A stretch of DNA of 64,000 nucleotides. Origin: an uncultured Clostridia bacterium. Lineage in GTDB: Bacteria > Bacillota > Clostridia > Lachnospirales > Anaerotignaceae. This document shows positions 25,662 through 34,860 of this stretch, piece by piece (position 1 is the stretch's first letter; each line of letters starts with the position of its first letter). The DNA lies in NCBI GenBank assembly GCA_910587735.1, contig CAJUNT010000006.1, forward strand, positions 92,764 through 156,763. The letters are read 5' to 3'. The translations under genes and the position numbers were made by a program. The notes below the pieces were generated by a model. That model saw only the letters and a program-made list of their open reading frames with translations, did no database searches and was not told the DNA's origin.

Positions 25662-27074
25662 ATGGGAGAATTTGCAGAAACTTTAAACGGCTATGTCAGC
25701 ATTGTAAATGGCTGGGTATGGGGTCCAGTGATGTTAATATTATTATTTGGCACACATGTTATTTTAACAATTAGAACAAGAGTAATACAAACACATATTT
25801 TTAAAGCAATCAAACTCTCTGTTACAAAAGATACTTTAGCAGAGGGTGATATTAGCCAATTTGGTGCGCTGACTACGGCACTTGCTGCTACAATAGGTAC
25901 TGGAAATATTGTAGGTGTTGCAACAGCAGTTGCAGTGGGAGGTCCTGGAGCAGTATTATGGTGCTGGCTCACTGGTGTTGTAGGCATTGCAACAAAATAC
26001 GGTGAAGCATTACTTGCTGTAAAATACAGAGTCAAAACAAATGATGGTACTATGCTTGGTGGTCCTATGTATGCATTAGAATTAGGTGTCGGGGAAAAAT
26101 ATGGCAAATCATTTGGCAGAATATGTGGCATTATATTTGCTCTTTTAGCTGGTATTGCCTCATTTGGTATAGGAAATATGACACAAGGCAATTCTATTTC
26201 TGGTATGGTACAAAATAATTTTCATGTTCCTAATTGGATAACAGGATTAGTATTAGCAGTATTAACAGGTGTTGTTGTAATAGGTGGTGTCAAATCTATA
26301 GCAACAATTTGCGAAAAATTAGTACCTTTAATGGCATTTTTCTATATTATTGGCTGTATTGCTATTATTTGTATTAACCGTGCTTATATACTGCCTGCAT
26401 TAAAAGAAATTTTTTCAAGTGCATTTTCGGCACGTGCTGCTGGAGGTGGTTTTGTAGGTGCATCTGTTATTACAGCTGCTCGTTATGGTATTGCAAGAGG
26501 ATTATTTTCAAATGAGTCTGGCTTAGGTTCTGCTCCTATTGCGGCGGCAGCAGCACAAACAAGAAATCCTGTTCGCCAGGCATTAGTTGGTATGACTGGT
26601 ACATTTTGGGATACTGTCATTGTTTGTGCATTAACAGGTATTGTACTTGTTTCTAGTATTATAAAAGACCCTGTGGCATTAGAAGGACTTTCTGGCGGTG
26701 ATTTAACATCAGGCGCATTTAATGCTATTCCTGGTGTTGGTCCTATTGTATTGACAATCGGCTTAATTACATTTGCATGGTCTACAATATTGGGCTGGTC
26801 TTATTATGGCGAGAGAGCATGGGAATACTTATTAGGTAAAAAAGCAATATTTCCTTATAGAGTACTTTGGGTATTAGTCGTATTTGTAGGCTGCGTCACA
26901 GCGCTTGACCTTGTTTGGAATATTGCCGATACATTAAATGCTTGTATGGCTTTCCCTAATTTAATATCATTACTACTTTTAAGTGGTGTAATTGTGAGTG
27001 AAACTAGAAAATATCTTTGGGAAGATAACTTGGACACAAATTCCACTGATGTTATCCCTCAAATTAAAAATTAA
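25662..27074 (+). CDS. Sodium:alanine/glycine symporter (AGCS family), second copy
   Basis: 470-residue membrane symporter, close paralogue of the 14340-15728 product. The same signatures are present: TTALAATIGTGNIVGVATAV, GGPGAVLWCW, GGPMYALELG, GLFSNESGLGSAPIAAAAAQ and WSTILGWSYYGERAWEYLLG. It differs in the loop around residue 150 (GVGEKYGKSFGRICG) and in a shorter region before the last helices. The ATG at 25662 follows GGGAGGAATATT. Two such carriers suggest heavy use of alanine or glycine as nutrient or spore germinant precursor; the latter is inference. Confidence 0.93.
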   Translation: MGEFAETLNGYVSIVNGWVWGPVMLILLFGTHVILTIRTRVIQTHIFKAIKLSVTKDTLAEGDISQFGALTTALAATIGTGNIVGVATAVAVGGPGAVLWCWLTGVVGIATKYGEALLAVKYRVKTNDGTMLGGPMYALELGVGEKYGKSFGRICGIIFALLAGIASFGIGNMTQGNSISGMVQNNFHVPNWITGLVLAVLTGVVVIGGVKSIATICEKLVPLMAFFYIIGCIAIICINRAYILPALKEIFSSAFSARAAGGGFVGASVITAARYGIARGLFSNESGLGSAPIAAAAAQTRNPVRQALVGMTGTFWDTVIVCALTGIVLVSSIIKDPVALEGLSGGDLTSGAFNAIPGVGPIVLTIGLITFAWSTILGWSYYGERAWEYLLGKKAIFPYRVLWVLVVFVGCVTALDLVWNIADTLNACMAFPNLISLLLLSGVIVSETRKYLWEDNLDTNSTDVIPQIKN

Positions 27075-27119
27075 ATACAATATATTATATTGCCAACCCA
27101 TTTCATTATTATTTTTATA

Positions 27120-27159
27120 CCCCCTGTAAACAATATGATGTTGTTTATGGGGGATTTTT
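27120..27159 (+). terminator. Intrinsic terminator after the second symporter
   Basis: CCCCCTGTAAACAA pairs with TTGTTTATGGGGG and is followed by ATTTTT. Confidence 0.85.
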
Positions 27160-27190
27160 ATTACTTTTTCAGTGTACTATATGCAAATCA

Positions 27191-27219
27191 TCATATTATA
27201 TCTATTTTCTGCATACAAT
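27191..27219 (+). promoter_or_regulatory. Sigma-E-type (mother-cell) promoter of the short serine recombinase
   Basis: TCATATT (27191-27197), 14-base spacer, CATACAAT (27212-27219). Both boxes match the Bacillus sigma-E consensus (KMATATT / CATACAHT) exactly, and the recombinase ATG lies 34 bases downstream. Confidence 0.7.
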
Positions 27220-27252
27220 AAATAAAATATAATATAAAAAACTGGTGATATT

Positions 27253-28146
27253 ATGCAAAAAAAAGTTGCTATTTACTGTCGTATTTCCAATCAATACCAT
27301 ACAAATAGCGAAAGCATACAAAATCAAAAACAAATATTAAAAAATTATGCTCAAAAAAAACGTTGGATGATTTATGATATTTATTGTGATGAAAATTATT
27401 CTGGATTATACGACAATCGTCCAGATTTTAAACGTATGTTAAACGATGCAGAAAATGGTTGTTTTTCTATTATACTTTGTAAAACACAATCCCGTTTTAC
27501 AAGAAATATTGTAACAGCAGAAAAATATTTACATCATTTATTTCCTGCATGGGGGATACAATTCGTAACGATTGTGGAACATATAAACAGTAATGATAGA
27601 CAAAATAAAAAAACAATGCAAATCAACAGCCTTATTAATGAATGGTATTGTGAAGAATTATCTGAAAATATTAAAAAAGTATTTCGGCAAAAGCAAAAAC
27701 AAGGTCAATTTTTAGGAAATTATGCACCCTATGGCTATCAAAAAAGCAGTGAAAATAAGCATAAATTAGTAATTGATAAAAATACTGCACATATAATACA
27801 ATTTATATTTGAACAATATGCCTATCAAAAAAAATCATATGCTACAATCGCGCAAATGCTTACAAGTCAAAATATCCCTACTCCCTCACAATACAAAATG
27901 TTACAAGGGAAAGATATGGGAAGAAAAGGCATAAAACAATATGGCGTGTGGTCGGCATCAACTATACGAAATATACTGCATAATGGTGTTTATATTGGAC
28001 ATATGATACAAAATAAAGAAAATAAAATCAATTTTAAATGTAAAAAAGTTGTTGGTGTGTCAAAAGAAAATTGGATTGTGGCAAAAAATACACATGAGCC
28101 AATTATTACATATGATTTATTTATGCTGTGTCAAAAAAATAGATAA
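27253..28146 (+). CDS. Large-serine-recombinase family protein lacking the zinc-ribbon end
   Basis: Site-specific DNA recombinase of 297 residues. The N-terminal resolvase domain has the catalytic-Ser motif YCRISNQ with SESIQNQ, and the QSRFTRN arginine motif; a Recombinase domain follows (GNYAPYGYQK, YATIAQMLTSQNIPTPS, VWSASTIRNILHNGVYIG). It stops at MLCQKNR before the zinc-ribbon and coiled-coil that its relative at 44266-45534 has; a terminator follows at once, so no missing part lies downstream. The two proteins are clearly related through this domain. The sigma-E-like promoter suggests sporulation-time expression. It may be a truncated relic, an accessory protein or a recombinase for another element. 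Confidence 0.8.
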   Translation: MQKKVAIYCRISNQYHTNSESIQNQKQILKNYAQKKRWMIYDIYCDENYSGLYDNRPDFKRMLNDAENGCFSIILCKTQSRFTRNIVTAEKYLHHLFPAWGIQFVTIVEHINSNDRQNKKTMQINSLINEWYCEELSENIKKVFRQKQKQGQFLGNYAPYGYQKSSENKHKLVIDKNTAHIIQFIFEQYAYQKKSYATIAQMLTSQNIPTPSQYKMLQGKDMGRKGIKQYGVWSASTIRNILHNGVYIGHMIQNKENKINFKCKKVVGVSKENWIVAKNTHEPIITYDLFMLCQKNR

Positions 28147-28151
28147 ATGAT

Positions 28152-28186
28152 AAAAGGTATCAATTCGCATAAATTGATACCTTTTT
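28152..28186 (+). terminator. Bidirectional terminator between the recombinase and flagellin genes
   Basis: AAAAGGTATCAATT pairs with AATTGATACCTTTTT around CGCATA; it serves both convergent genes. Confidence 0.85.
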
Positions 28187-28191
28187 ATCAT

Positions 28192-29356
28192 TTATTGTAA
28201 TAGTTGTAATACTTGTTGAGGCAAAACATTTGCTTGTGAGAGCATTGCCTGTTGTGCCTGTGTCAATATTTCAAGTTTGACTTGATTCATCATTTCATGA
28301 GCTATATTAGTATCTCTTATTAAACTTTCTGAACTTGTCAAATTCTCCTCATAACTCGCCAATTCATTAAAAGAGTATTCTAAACGGTTATAATCTGCTC
28401 CAAGTATTCCCCTTGCTGATGCAATAGCCATGTTTGCATCATCAACACGTATCAGCCAATCTGTAGCGTCTTGTTCAGGGTCATTTAGGTCTACTACTTC
28501 GGGTGGATTCAAACGTAAATAGGTTAAATCTAAATAAGGCAGATGAATGGGTATAAATTGTGGTTCTGGTTCAGAGCCAACAAAAATTTTAACCTCAGAA
28601 TTATGAAAGCCTACAGAATTTTCTCCTCCTGGAAGTATCAAATCCTCATTTTCAAATGTGTCATAAACAAAATTAGATTCTACACCTGTCTGCACTTTAC
28701 CAATATAAAATTTATTTGGGTCATTAAAGTCTTTTATTTCGCCACGACGTTTATCACGAGCAATCAGAGTTGTAGGTGGTTCTCCTACCTCTACCGCTGT
28801 ATAATGGTTTAAAGAAGGACTTACTTGACGAACAATATCCTCTACAATTTTATCGCCACTCGTAATTTTAGATAACTCTACTGGTATATTGTGAATGGTA
28901 CGTATTTCTCCTGTTTCTTCATCAAGACGCTCAAATTTTAGTGGTACAGTTCCATCATTTTCCCAGCAAAAAAATACATTGATATACTCACCTGCACAAG
29001 TAGCGCAGTTAATTCGGAATCCTTTACCTAACAATGTTTCCACATTATCAGAAGTAATAGAAGAAAAGTCTAACTCTTTATGAGAATAGCCAACATTTTT
29101 ACCACCCGAAAATTTTGCAGGGCTATCTGCCATAATGCCCTCTGCACCATCTGTAACACGAACATCTTGACGTGGTTCTTTTGTAAATGTAATTTTCATA
29201 ATACCATTACTATCAATAGATACTTTATATGGATTGTTATTAGCATCTGAAGTATTTGACATAGCTTGCTGCATTGCCTTTTGTAATGAATTATAATCTG
29301 TACAACTTGAAATATCAATATCTGTATAATCTCCATGCTGTCCTGTACTACCATTA
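28192..29356 (-). pseudogene. Giant flagellin, C-terminal part separated by an inserted element
   Basis: The frame is open from the element border at about 29356 (SNGSTGQHGDYTDIDISSCT) to the stop at 28192, about 388 codons. An internal ATG at 29274 gives 360 codons but has no good ribosome site. The last 70 residues are a classic flagellin C-terminal D0/D1 helix (SLIRDTNIAHEMMNQVKLEI, then TQAQQAMLSQANVLPQQVLQ). The preceding part is variable-domain sequence. On its own it lacks the N-terminal D0/D1 helix needed for export and assembly. Removing the element restores one frame with the 29623-31569 part. Confidence 0.8.
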
Positions 29357-29629
29357 CTGACACTCCCATACCTAAAGGCATGGGGTTCTTAATTACATAA
29401 ACTTCTAAATATACTCGAAAGCATATAAAACTAATCTATTTCATTAAGACTTTCACTATCAAAGATACCTTTGTATCCATTAGCGATAGTATGAGGCTCG
29501 TATCAAAACCTTTTATTTTTATGGTTTCATTATACCATTTCTTGTTCATAAAAGCAACATTAACATATATCAATAAAAAAAAATGCTTTCATCCCACCCC
29601 TAAAGGAGTGGGCTTTTCGCATTTAGCTT
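29357..29629 (-). mobile_element. Non-autonomous IS200/IS605-type element inserted in the flagellin gene
   Basis: About 273 bp with subterminal hairpins at both ends sharing one design: CCCACTCC-TTTA-GGGGTGGG near the left end (29593-29612) and CCCATGCC-TTTA-GGTATGGG near the right end (29365-29384). The flanking strings GCGAAAAGCCCACTCC and AAGAACCCCATGCC are typical of IS605-group termini. There is no transposase or TnpB gene. A promoter (TTGCTT, 17 bases, TATAAT; complement of 29529-29557) reads inward from the left end. The left flank TTTAC would be the target tetramer or pentamer; no target duplication is expected. Borders are uncertain by a few bases. Confidence 0.8.
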
Positions 29630-31569
29630 GTAAACTCATATCTTTTATAAGTATAAGAGAAGTAACCAACTGCAACGCTAAAACCTTTTCCTATCAATTT
29701 ATTGATATCTAATGGCTTACCTAAATCAAATGACACTTCAGCTTCTCTGGTAAATGTACTAAATATTCCTAATTGAGAGCTACTGCCACCAGTTCCTGAT
29801 GTATATTTATAAGGTGAAACAGTAACTGCTTCTCCATAAACATAGGAACTTAAATTTAATTTATCTCCAATATTATTAGCTGTAACATTTAATGTATTTC
29901 CACTGACTGTTACAGTTCCTCCTCTTCCTTGTGCATAATTTTGAATTTTACTCAAAATATCCTTCTTTATATCATCTGCTGATTTTCCGTTGGTATCATA
30001 TCTTACTGGAGTATAAAGAGAAGAATACTGTGTATTTTTATAATCTCCATGCGTCAACGGATTTTTTGAGCTGTCATAATATAAATAAGTCGTGCTTCCC
30101 AACCTAAAAGAAAGAGGTGTATTCAAATTGGAGGGAATTGTTATTGTCGTTTTTTCAGGTACTTCATGAGTCGATGGAGTAGTCTGAATATTGATTCCAA
30201 GTGCAGTGCTTGTCCATTTATTTCCATATTCTGTTTTGCCTCCAGAATTTGGAACAACTTTCTCTGAAAATGATATCGTTGCATTATATTGTATTGATGA
30301 GAAAGGTGCTTTTATACTAACATCTAAATTTTGTGTGGTATTATTGTATTTTGCTGTATATTCAATACCATTCACTGTTCCGCTTATCGCAGTAGCAAGC
30401 GCATTGCCCAAACCTGCTTTTGTCATACCTACTGTAATAGGAGGATTAAGTGTACTTAAGTCAATCGTTCGTCTTGTTGAACTGTTCACATTAAATTCAA
30501 GTTTGTTTTGCAGAAGATTATCCACTTGTGTCTGATTTAATGCTCCTGTGATACTTTGTAGTGATATTGTTCCTGTAACTGTTTCAGAATAATTAGGCTG
30601 ATTATTTACTGCACCTATGTTATCCACTTGAAAAATAGAGACATCTCCAAGAGGATTTTGAGCAATCTGGTCATTCATACACTCAGCGTCACCATCTGTC
30701 GCTAAATAATTTGTCACTCTCCCATCAGCATCTACGGTATAAGATAAAGGCTTAAGCCTTGCTGTTAAAGTTACAGTTCTTCCATCAATTTCCACTTCTC
30801 CTATATCAGAAGAATAATATTTTATTGCCTCTAATGCAGTTTGTACTGTGTTATACGTCTTCAAATCTATTACTCTAGTATTAGCACTATTAGTAATATT
30901 AGAGGAAGCACTTAATGTGCTTGAAAATAAATAAGTTTCATTCTTAATTTTAATAGATTTCCCTTCTAGTGTATTAATATCATTTAAATCAATACTGTTA
31001 GCAAGTGTAAATGTTGTTTTTGCTGGTTGTGCCTTGGGTGCTGGGTCAAAGTCTTCAGATTTTATAAATGTCATTTCGCCCCATGTTGCAAACTCACCAG
31101 GAGGCAATTTATCAAAATTTTCTACTCTTTCATAATAATAATCTTCATAAATCTCACCACGAAACAAAGGAATACTATTAAATTTTGTTCCAGCAGTAAT
31201 ACGGTCAATTTCTTCAAAAAGTTGATTCATTTCATCACTAAATTTATCTCGTTCTAATTCGCCATATGTGCCGTTTTGTGCCTGAACGCACAAAGAATGT
31301 GCACGACGCAACATAGTATTTACTTCCTCCAAAGCTGCGTCAGCAGTTTGTGCTAAATTAATACCCTCTTGTATGTTATTTTGACAGCGACTCAATTCTG
31401 TTATTTGAGCTCGCATACTTTCTGATATACTCAGCCCAGCCGCATCATCTGCTGCTCTATTAATGCGAAATCCTGAAGACAACTTTTCTAAATTTTTCGA
31501 CATTTCTCTAGTCGTTTTGTTTCTTGCATTCATCGCACGCAAAGATGAGCCATTCGTTCGTATAATCAT
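29623..31569 (-). pseudogene. Giant flagellin, N-terminal part truncated by the inserted element
   Basis: Starts at ATG 31567-31569 (MIIRTNGSSLRAMNARNKTT) behind GGGAAGTGG; a longer frame upstream is not supported. Residues 1-150 are a canonical flagellin D0/D1 helix set (LEKLSSGFRINRAADDAAGL, SISESMRAQI, AQTADAALEEVNTMLRR). A very long variable domain of about 500 residues follows. The frame ends in TAA inside the inserted element (after RYEFTS). Joined with 28192-29356 it would give a flagellin of over 1,000 residues, three times the usual length. The product as it stands lacks the C-terminal helix. Confidence 0.85.
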
Positions 31570-31714
31570 AATGCCACTTCCCTTCGTAAAATTATATTTT
31601 TCAGAATAAAAAGTCTTTAAAAATTTTTTGAAAAAAGTACTTAGCAGTCCATATTTATCTGTCGAATATATGTAAGCAGGTGACATTTAAGTAACTTTAG
31701 TATTTTTATAATGG

Positions 31715-31882
31715 AAAAGTATACCTTTTAAAAAAGCATTTTTTTTGCATATTTTTCATTTTTATTAGACAATTTAAACAAATTATTTCATAGTAAATGT
31801 ATAAAAATATATGAAAATTGCACTTGTTTTTGTAGCAGTATAAAATTTCTTAAAAAGTATACCTTTTCCAAAAGCATTTTTA
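31715..31882. repeat. Pair of direct repeats upstream of the flagellin gene
   Basis: AAAGTATACCTTTT(A/CC)AAAAGCATTTTT occurs at about 31716-31743 and 31855-31880. The 31570-32240 gap is otherwise AT-rich with no gene seen; the repeats may mark promoter duplications or protein binding sites. Confidence 0.5.
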
Positions 31883-32182
31883 TAAAATATATTACAGTAT
31901 TTTTTTCACAATACCACACATTATATGTTATAAATTTCACATTTATTTATAACTAATTTGTAGTATAGCACTATTCTTTTGTATTCTGTCATTTTATTGT
32001 AGTATATCACGAATAGAAAAAGATAGCAATATGCCATAAATAACTAAAATATCGCACAATAGTAATGTAAATGGCATAAATACAAATACTATCAGTCTAT
32101 ATTTTATACTAAATCCTCACAATATATAACTTTTTACTATCATTTCGAGTATATATTTGTCCCTTTTAAAATAAGTGTTGCT

Positions 32183-32238
32183 GGGATATAACTTTAGTGT
32201 TTTCACTAAAACGCTCAATAAATATGCAACTATATCCC
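32183..32238. other. Nested palindromes upstream of the XRE regulator gene
   Basis: GGGATATA (32183-32190) is mirrored by TATATCCC (32231-32238), and within lies a hairpin TTTAGTG-TTTT-CACTAAA (32193-32210). Possible operator or terminator-like structure. Confidence 0.45.
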
Positions 32239-32256
32239 AAATGTTAATATGTGTTG

Positions 32257-32287
32257 CTTGTGGCAATGGACAGTTTTACCTATAATA
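32257..32287 (+). promoter_or_regulatory. Probable sigma-A promoter of the XRE regulator gene
   Basis: A TATAAT box at about 32281-32286 is preceded at 17 bases by TTGTGG, and is followed 31 bases later by the start codon with an AGGAGGTGATT site. The -35 match is weak. Confidence 0.5.
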
Positions 32288-32317
32288 GTGGTAACAACTG
32301 AAAGGAGGTGATTCCTT

Positions 32318-32824
32318 ATGCTTAACGAAAATATTAAAGCAATCAGAAAATCAAAAGGACTTTCGCAAACAGAACTTGCCATCAAGTTGAACGTGGTGCG
32401 ACAAACGGTTTCTAAATGGGAACAAGGATTGTCAGTTCCTGATTCTGATATGTTGCTCTCCATATCGGAAGCACTTGAAACACCCGTGAATATATTGCTT
32501 GGGGAAACTGTCATTGAGTCGGAAGTTGATGACTTAAAAGCGATTTCCGCAAAACTGGAGGTGATAAACACGCATATTGCACAGAGAAAAACCACAAGAA
32601 AAAGAATCCTACATTGGTCTCTTATTTCATTGTGCGTTATTATAGCAGCAATTTTTGCAATCTTATTAGTATTAGAGAGTTCTTATTTGGGATGGGATTA
32701 TAGTAATACTGAGACCGCCATTCTTGGAGTAGTAGTTCATTCATTTGAGTGGCTGTTTGTCAGAGTAGCGCCGGCTATTATTATTGGTGCAATGATTGGA
32801 ATTTTCTTAACACGAGAAAAATAA
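32318..32824 (+). CDS. XRE-family regulator with C-terminal membrane segments
   Basis: 168-residue protein: a helix-turn-helix of the Cro/CI type at residues 1-60 (SKGLSQTELAIKLNVVRQTV, SKWEQGLSVPDSDMLLSISE), a short linker, then two hydrophobic segments (LISLCVIIAAIFAILLVLE; VAPAIIIGAMIGIFL). This layout is found in membrane-tethered one-component regulators, often adjacent to transporters they control; none is beside it here. Its codon use is less AT-biased than that of its neighbours, which may mean recent transfer. The ATG at 32318 sits behind a near-perfect ribosome site. Confidence 0.82.
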   Translation: MLNENIKAIRKSKGLSQTELAIKLNVVRQTVSKWEQGLSVPDSDMLLSISEALETPVNILLGETVIESEVDDLKAISAKLEVINTHIAQRKTTRKRILHWSLISLCVIIAAIFAILLVLESSYLGWDYSNTETAILGVVVHSFEWLFVRVAPAIIIGAMIGIFLTREK

Positions 32825-32859
32825 TAAAACTATTGAATTTTTTATTATTTTATTTAATG

Positions 32860-32892
32860 TACAGGGGGCTGTTATACTCAGCCACCCTGTAT
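32860..32892 (+). terminator. Intrinsic terminator after the XRE gene
   Basis: TACAGGGGGGCTG-type arm pairs with CAGCCACCCTGTA around TTATACT and is followed by TTTTAT. Confidence 0.7.
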
Positions 32893-32963
32893 TTTATATA
32901 CGTAAACTCGTCATTTTGACGGAGAATTAAAAAAATAGGACTTTAGTGACATCAATCTGAATA

Positions 32964-33240
32964 GTTTTAAAAATAATTTTTATTTCTGTTTGTCATCAGT
33001 AAAACGAAGTTTTCCATAAAAGTTTTTGCCTCGCTTTTTTCAAAAAGCGAGTGAGAGTTTGAGAGCAACGCTCCAAGGTTTTAATAGAAGAATATTGTTT
33101 TATTTGCGGACGCTGTCCGCACCTGCAAACTTTCTTGAAAGAAAGTTTGACGAAGAACTTTACATTTTGCAAACGCGATGATATCGTTATTTAGAAAGCA
33201 AAACTCTCAATATTTTAAATGCGTATTTAGCCACTCCTAT
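32964..33240 (-). repeat. Dispersed intergenic repeat, family A copy 2 (longest)
   Basis: Inverted relative to the copies at 5538-5704 and 55232-55357. Read on the minus strand it runs from GGAGTGGCTAAATACGCATT to GACAAACAGAAATAAA and includes two hairpins: one GC-rich (GGTGCGGACAGCGTCCGCA) and one CTCGCTTTTTGAAAAAAGCG. No reading frame. It occupies most of the gap before thiM. Confidence 0.75.
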
Positions 33241-33322
33241 ATTTTCTATTACATTGCAAGTTTTATTTTTTTATGTTATGCTAATTTTAACATTAAATTT
33301 TAAGTATTCTGGAGGTCTTTTC

Positions 33323-34150
33323 ATGATAAAACATATCATATCTCATCTAAAATCGCAGACACCTCTAATTCATTGTATAACAAATTATGTTACAGTAAAT
33401 GATGTTGCAAATGTACTTCTTGCCTGTGGAGGTTCTCCCATTATGGCGGACGATATACAGGAAGTGGCAGAAATAACATCTATTTGTAGTGCTACTGTTA
33501 TCAACATAGGTACATTAAACACAAGAACAATAGACGCTATGCTGACTGCTGGAAAAAAAGCAAATGAATTAGGACATATTACAGTACTTGACCCTGTTGG
33601 AGCAGGTGCAACAAAACTGCGCACAGAAACAACACTTCGCCTTTTAAACGAAATTCAATTTTCTGTTATAAAAGGCAACATTTCAGAAATCAAAACAATA
33701 TATCAAGGTAGTGGTACAACAAAAGGCGTTGATGCGGATATCAGTGATATTGTAACAGAAAACAATATTGATGAAGCGATTGCATTAGCAAAAGAATTAA
33801 GCAAAAAAACAAATGCTGTAATTGCCATTACAGGTGTTATTGATATTATAGCAGACAGTAAAAAAGCATATATTATAAAAAATGGTCATGCTATGATGTC
33901 AAAAATTACTGGTACAGGCTGTATGCTTACAGCAATGATTGCCGCATATTGTGCTTCAAATACAAATGATATATTAGAGGCAACAGCGGCAGCAGTTTCT
34001 GCTATGGGACTTTGTGGAGAAATGGCTTATTTACAAACACAAAAAGCAAATGCTGGTACTTCCAGCTTTCGTATGCATTTAATTGATGCGATTAGTAAAT
34101 TAGATGATGAAACATTAACAGGAGGTTGTAACATTGAAATTAGAGAATAA
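33323..34150 (+). CDS. thiM: Hydroxyethylthiazole kinase ThiM
   Basis: Salvages 4-methyl-5-(2-hydroxyethyl)thiazole by phosphorylation for thiamine synthesis. About 275 residues, normal for ThiM. Seen: PLIHCITNYVTVNDVANVLL, ACGGSPIMADD, the VLDPVGAGATKLR block, KGNISEI and the ribokinase-fold ITGTGCMLTAMIAAYCA near the C-terminus with catalytic Cys. The ATG at 33323 follows TGGAGG; the frame also opens further upstream without a ribosome site. It overlaps thiE. No TPP riboswitch is visible in the preceding 450 bases, unlike thiW-thiD. Confidence 0.95.
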   Translation: MIKHIISHLKSQTPLIHCITNYVTVNDVANVLLACGGSPIMADDIQEVAEITSICSATVINIGTLNTRTIDAMLTAGKKANELGHITVLDPVGAGATKLRTETTLRLLNEIQFSVIKGNISEIKTIYQGSGTTKGVDADISDIVTENNIDEAIALAKELSKKTNAVIAITGVIDIIADSKKAYIIKNGHAMMSKITGTGCMLTAMIAAYCASNTNDILEATAAAVSAMGLCGEMAYLQTQKANAGTSSFRMHLIDAISKLDDETLTGGCNIEIRE

Positions 34151-34781
34151 AACAATGCTTGTTTATGCTGTGACAGACCGTACATGGTTAAATGGAAGTA
34201 CATTAGAGCAACAAGTAGAGCAGGCAATAAAGGGCGGTGCAACACTCATACAATTACGTGAAAAAGAGTTATCTTATACTGCATTTTTAGAACAAGCGAT
34301 ACAGTTAAAAAAAGTAACAGATAAATATCATATTCCACTTATCATAAATGATAATGTTGATGTTGCAAAAGCAGTTAATGCGGAAGGTGTTCATGTAGGA
34401 CAAAAAGACATGGAAGCGGGCGCAGTACGTCAAAAACTGGGTGAAAATAAAATAATCGGTGTTTCTGTGCAGACAGTAGAACAGGCATTGCTGGCACAAA
34501 AACAAGGAGCGGATTATTTGGGTGTAGGTGCTGTTTTTTCTACTTCTACAAAATTAGATGCAAGTGAAGTTTCTTTTGAAACACTTCAAAAAATTTGTGA
34601 TGCTGTTTCTATACCTGTTGTAGCAATAGGTGGTATCAATGCACAAAATATCATGCAATTAAAAAATAGTGGTATCAATGGTGTTGCTGTTGTTTCTGCT
34701 ATTTTTGCTCAAAAAGATATTATACAAGCTACAAAAGAACTTACAAATTTAGCAAAACAAATTGTATCATACTGTTTGTAA
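34134..34781 (+). CDS. thiE: Thiamine-phosphate synthase ThiE
   Basis: Joins HMP-PP (from ThiD) and thiazole phosphate (from ThiM) to thiamine phosphate. About 215 residues. Seen: VYAVTDRTWL, GGATLIQLREKEL, LIINDNVDVAKAVNAEGVHV, GQKDM, IIGVSVQTVEQA, YLGVGAVFSTSTK and VAIGGINAQN, all family motifs. The start is probably TTG at 34134, because AGGAGG lies 8 bases upstream; the next ATG (34155) has no site. It overlaps the thiM stop by 17 bases, suggesting translational coupling. Confidence 0.95.
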   Translation: MKLENKTMLVYAVTDRTWLNGSTLEQQVEQAIKGGATLIQLREKELSYTAFLEQAIQLKKVTDKYHIPLIINDNVDVAKAVNAEGVHVGQKDMEAGAVRQKLGENKIIGVSVQTVEQALLAQKQGADYLGVGAVFSTSTKLDASEVSFETLQKICDAVSIPVVAIGGINAQNIMQLKNSGINGVAVVSAIFAQKDIIQATKELTNLAKQIVSYCL

Positions 34782-34821
34782 TAATAAAAATAAATTTTTT
34801 CTAAAATTCAATCTATTAAAC

Positions 34822-34859
34822 AAAAAGAGTAAAACAACGATGTTGTTTTACTCTTTTTT
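34822..34859 (+). terminator. Bidirectional terminator between thiE and the following gene
   Basis: AAAAAGAGTAAAACAA pairs with TTGTTTTACTCTTTTT around CGATG, between two convergent genes. Confidence 0.9.
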
Positions 34860-34860
34860 A

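Noticed and set aside
27253..28146. Recombinase 1 as the left-end gene of a second element spanning to the flagellin or symporter
   Set aside because: Neither flanking gene is split next to it and no matching core repeats were found near its ends by eye.
32230..32595. Minus-strand frame of 121 codons opposite the XRE gene
   Set aside because: The plus strand has a clear helix-turn-helix and a strong ribosome site; the opposite frame has neither.
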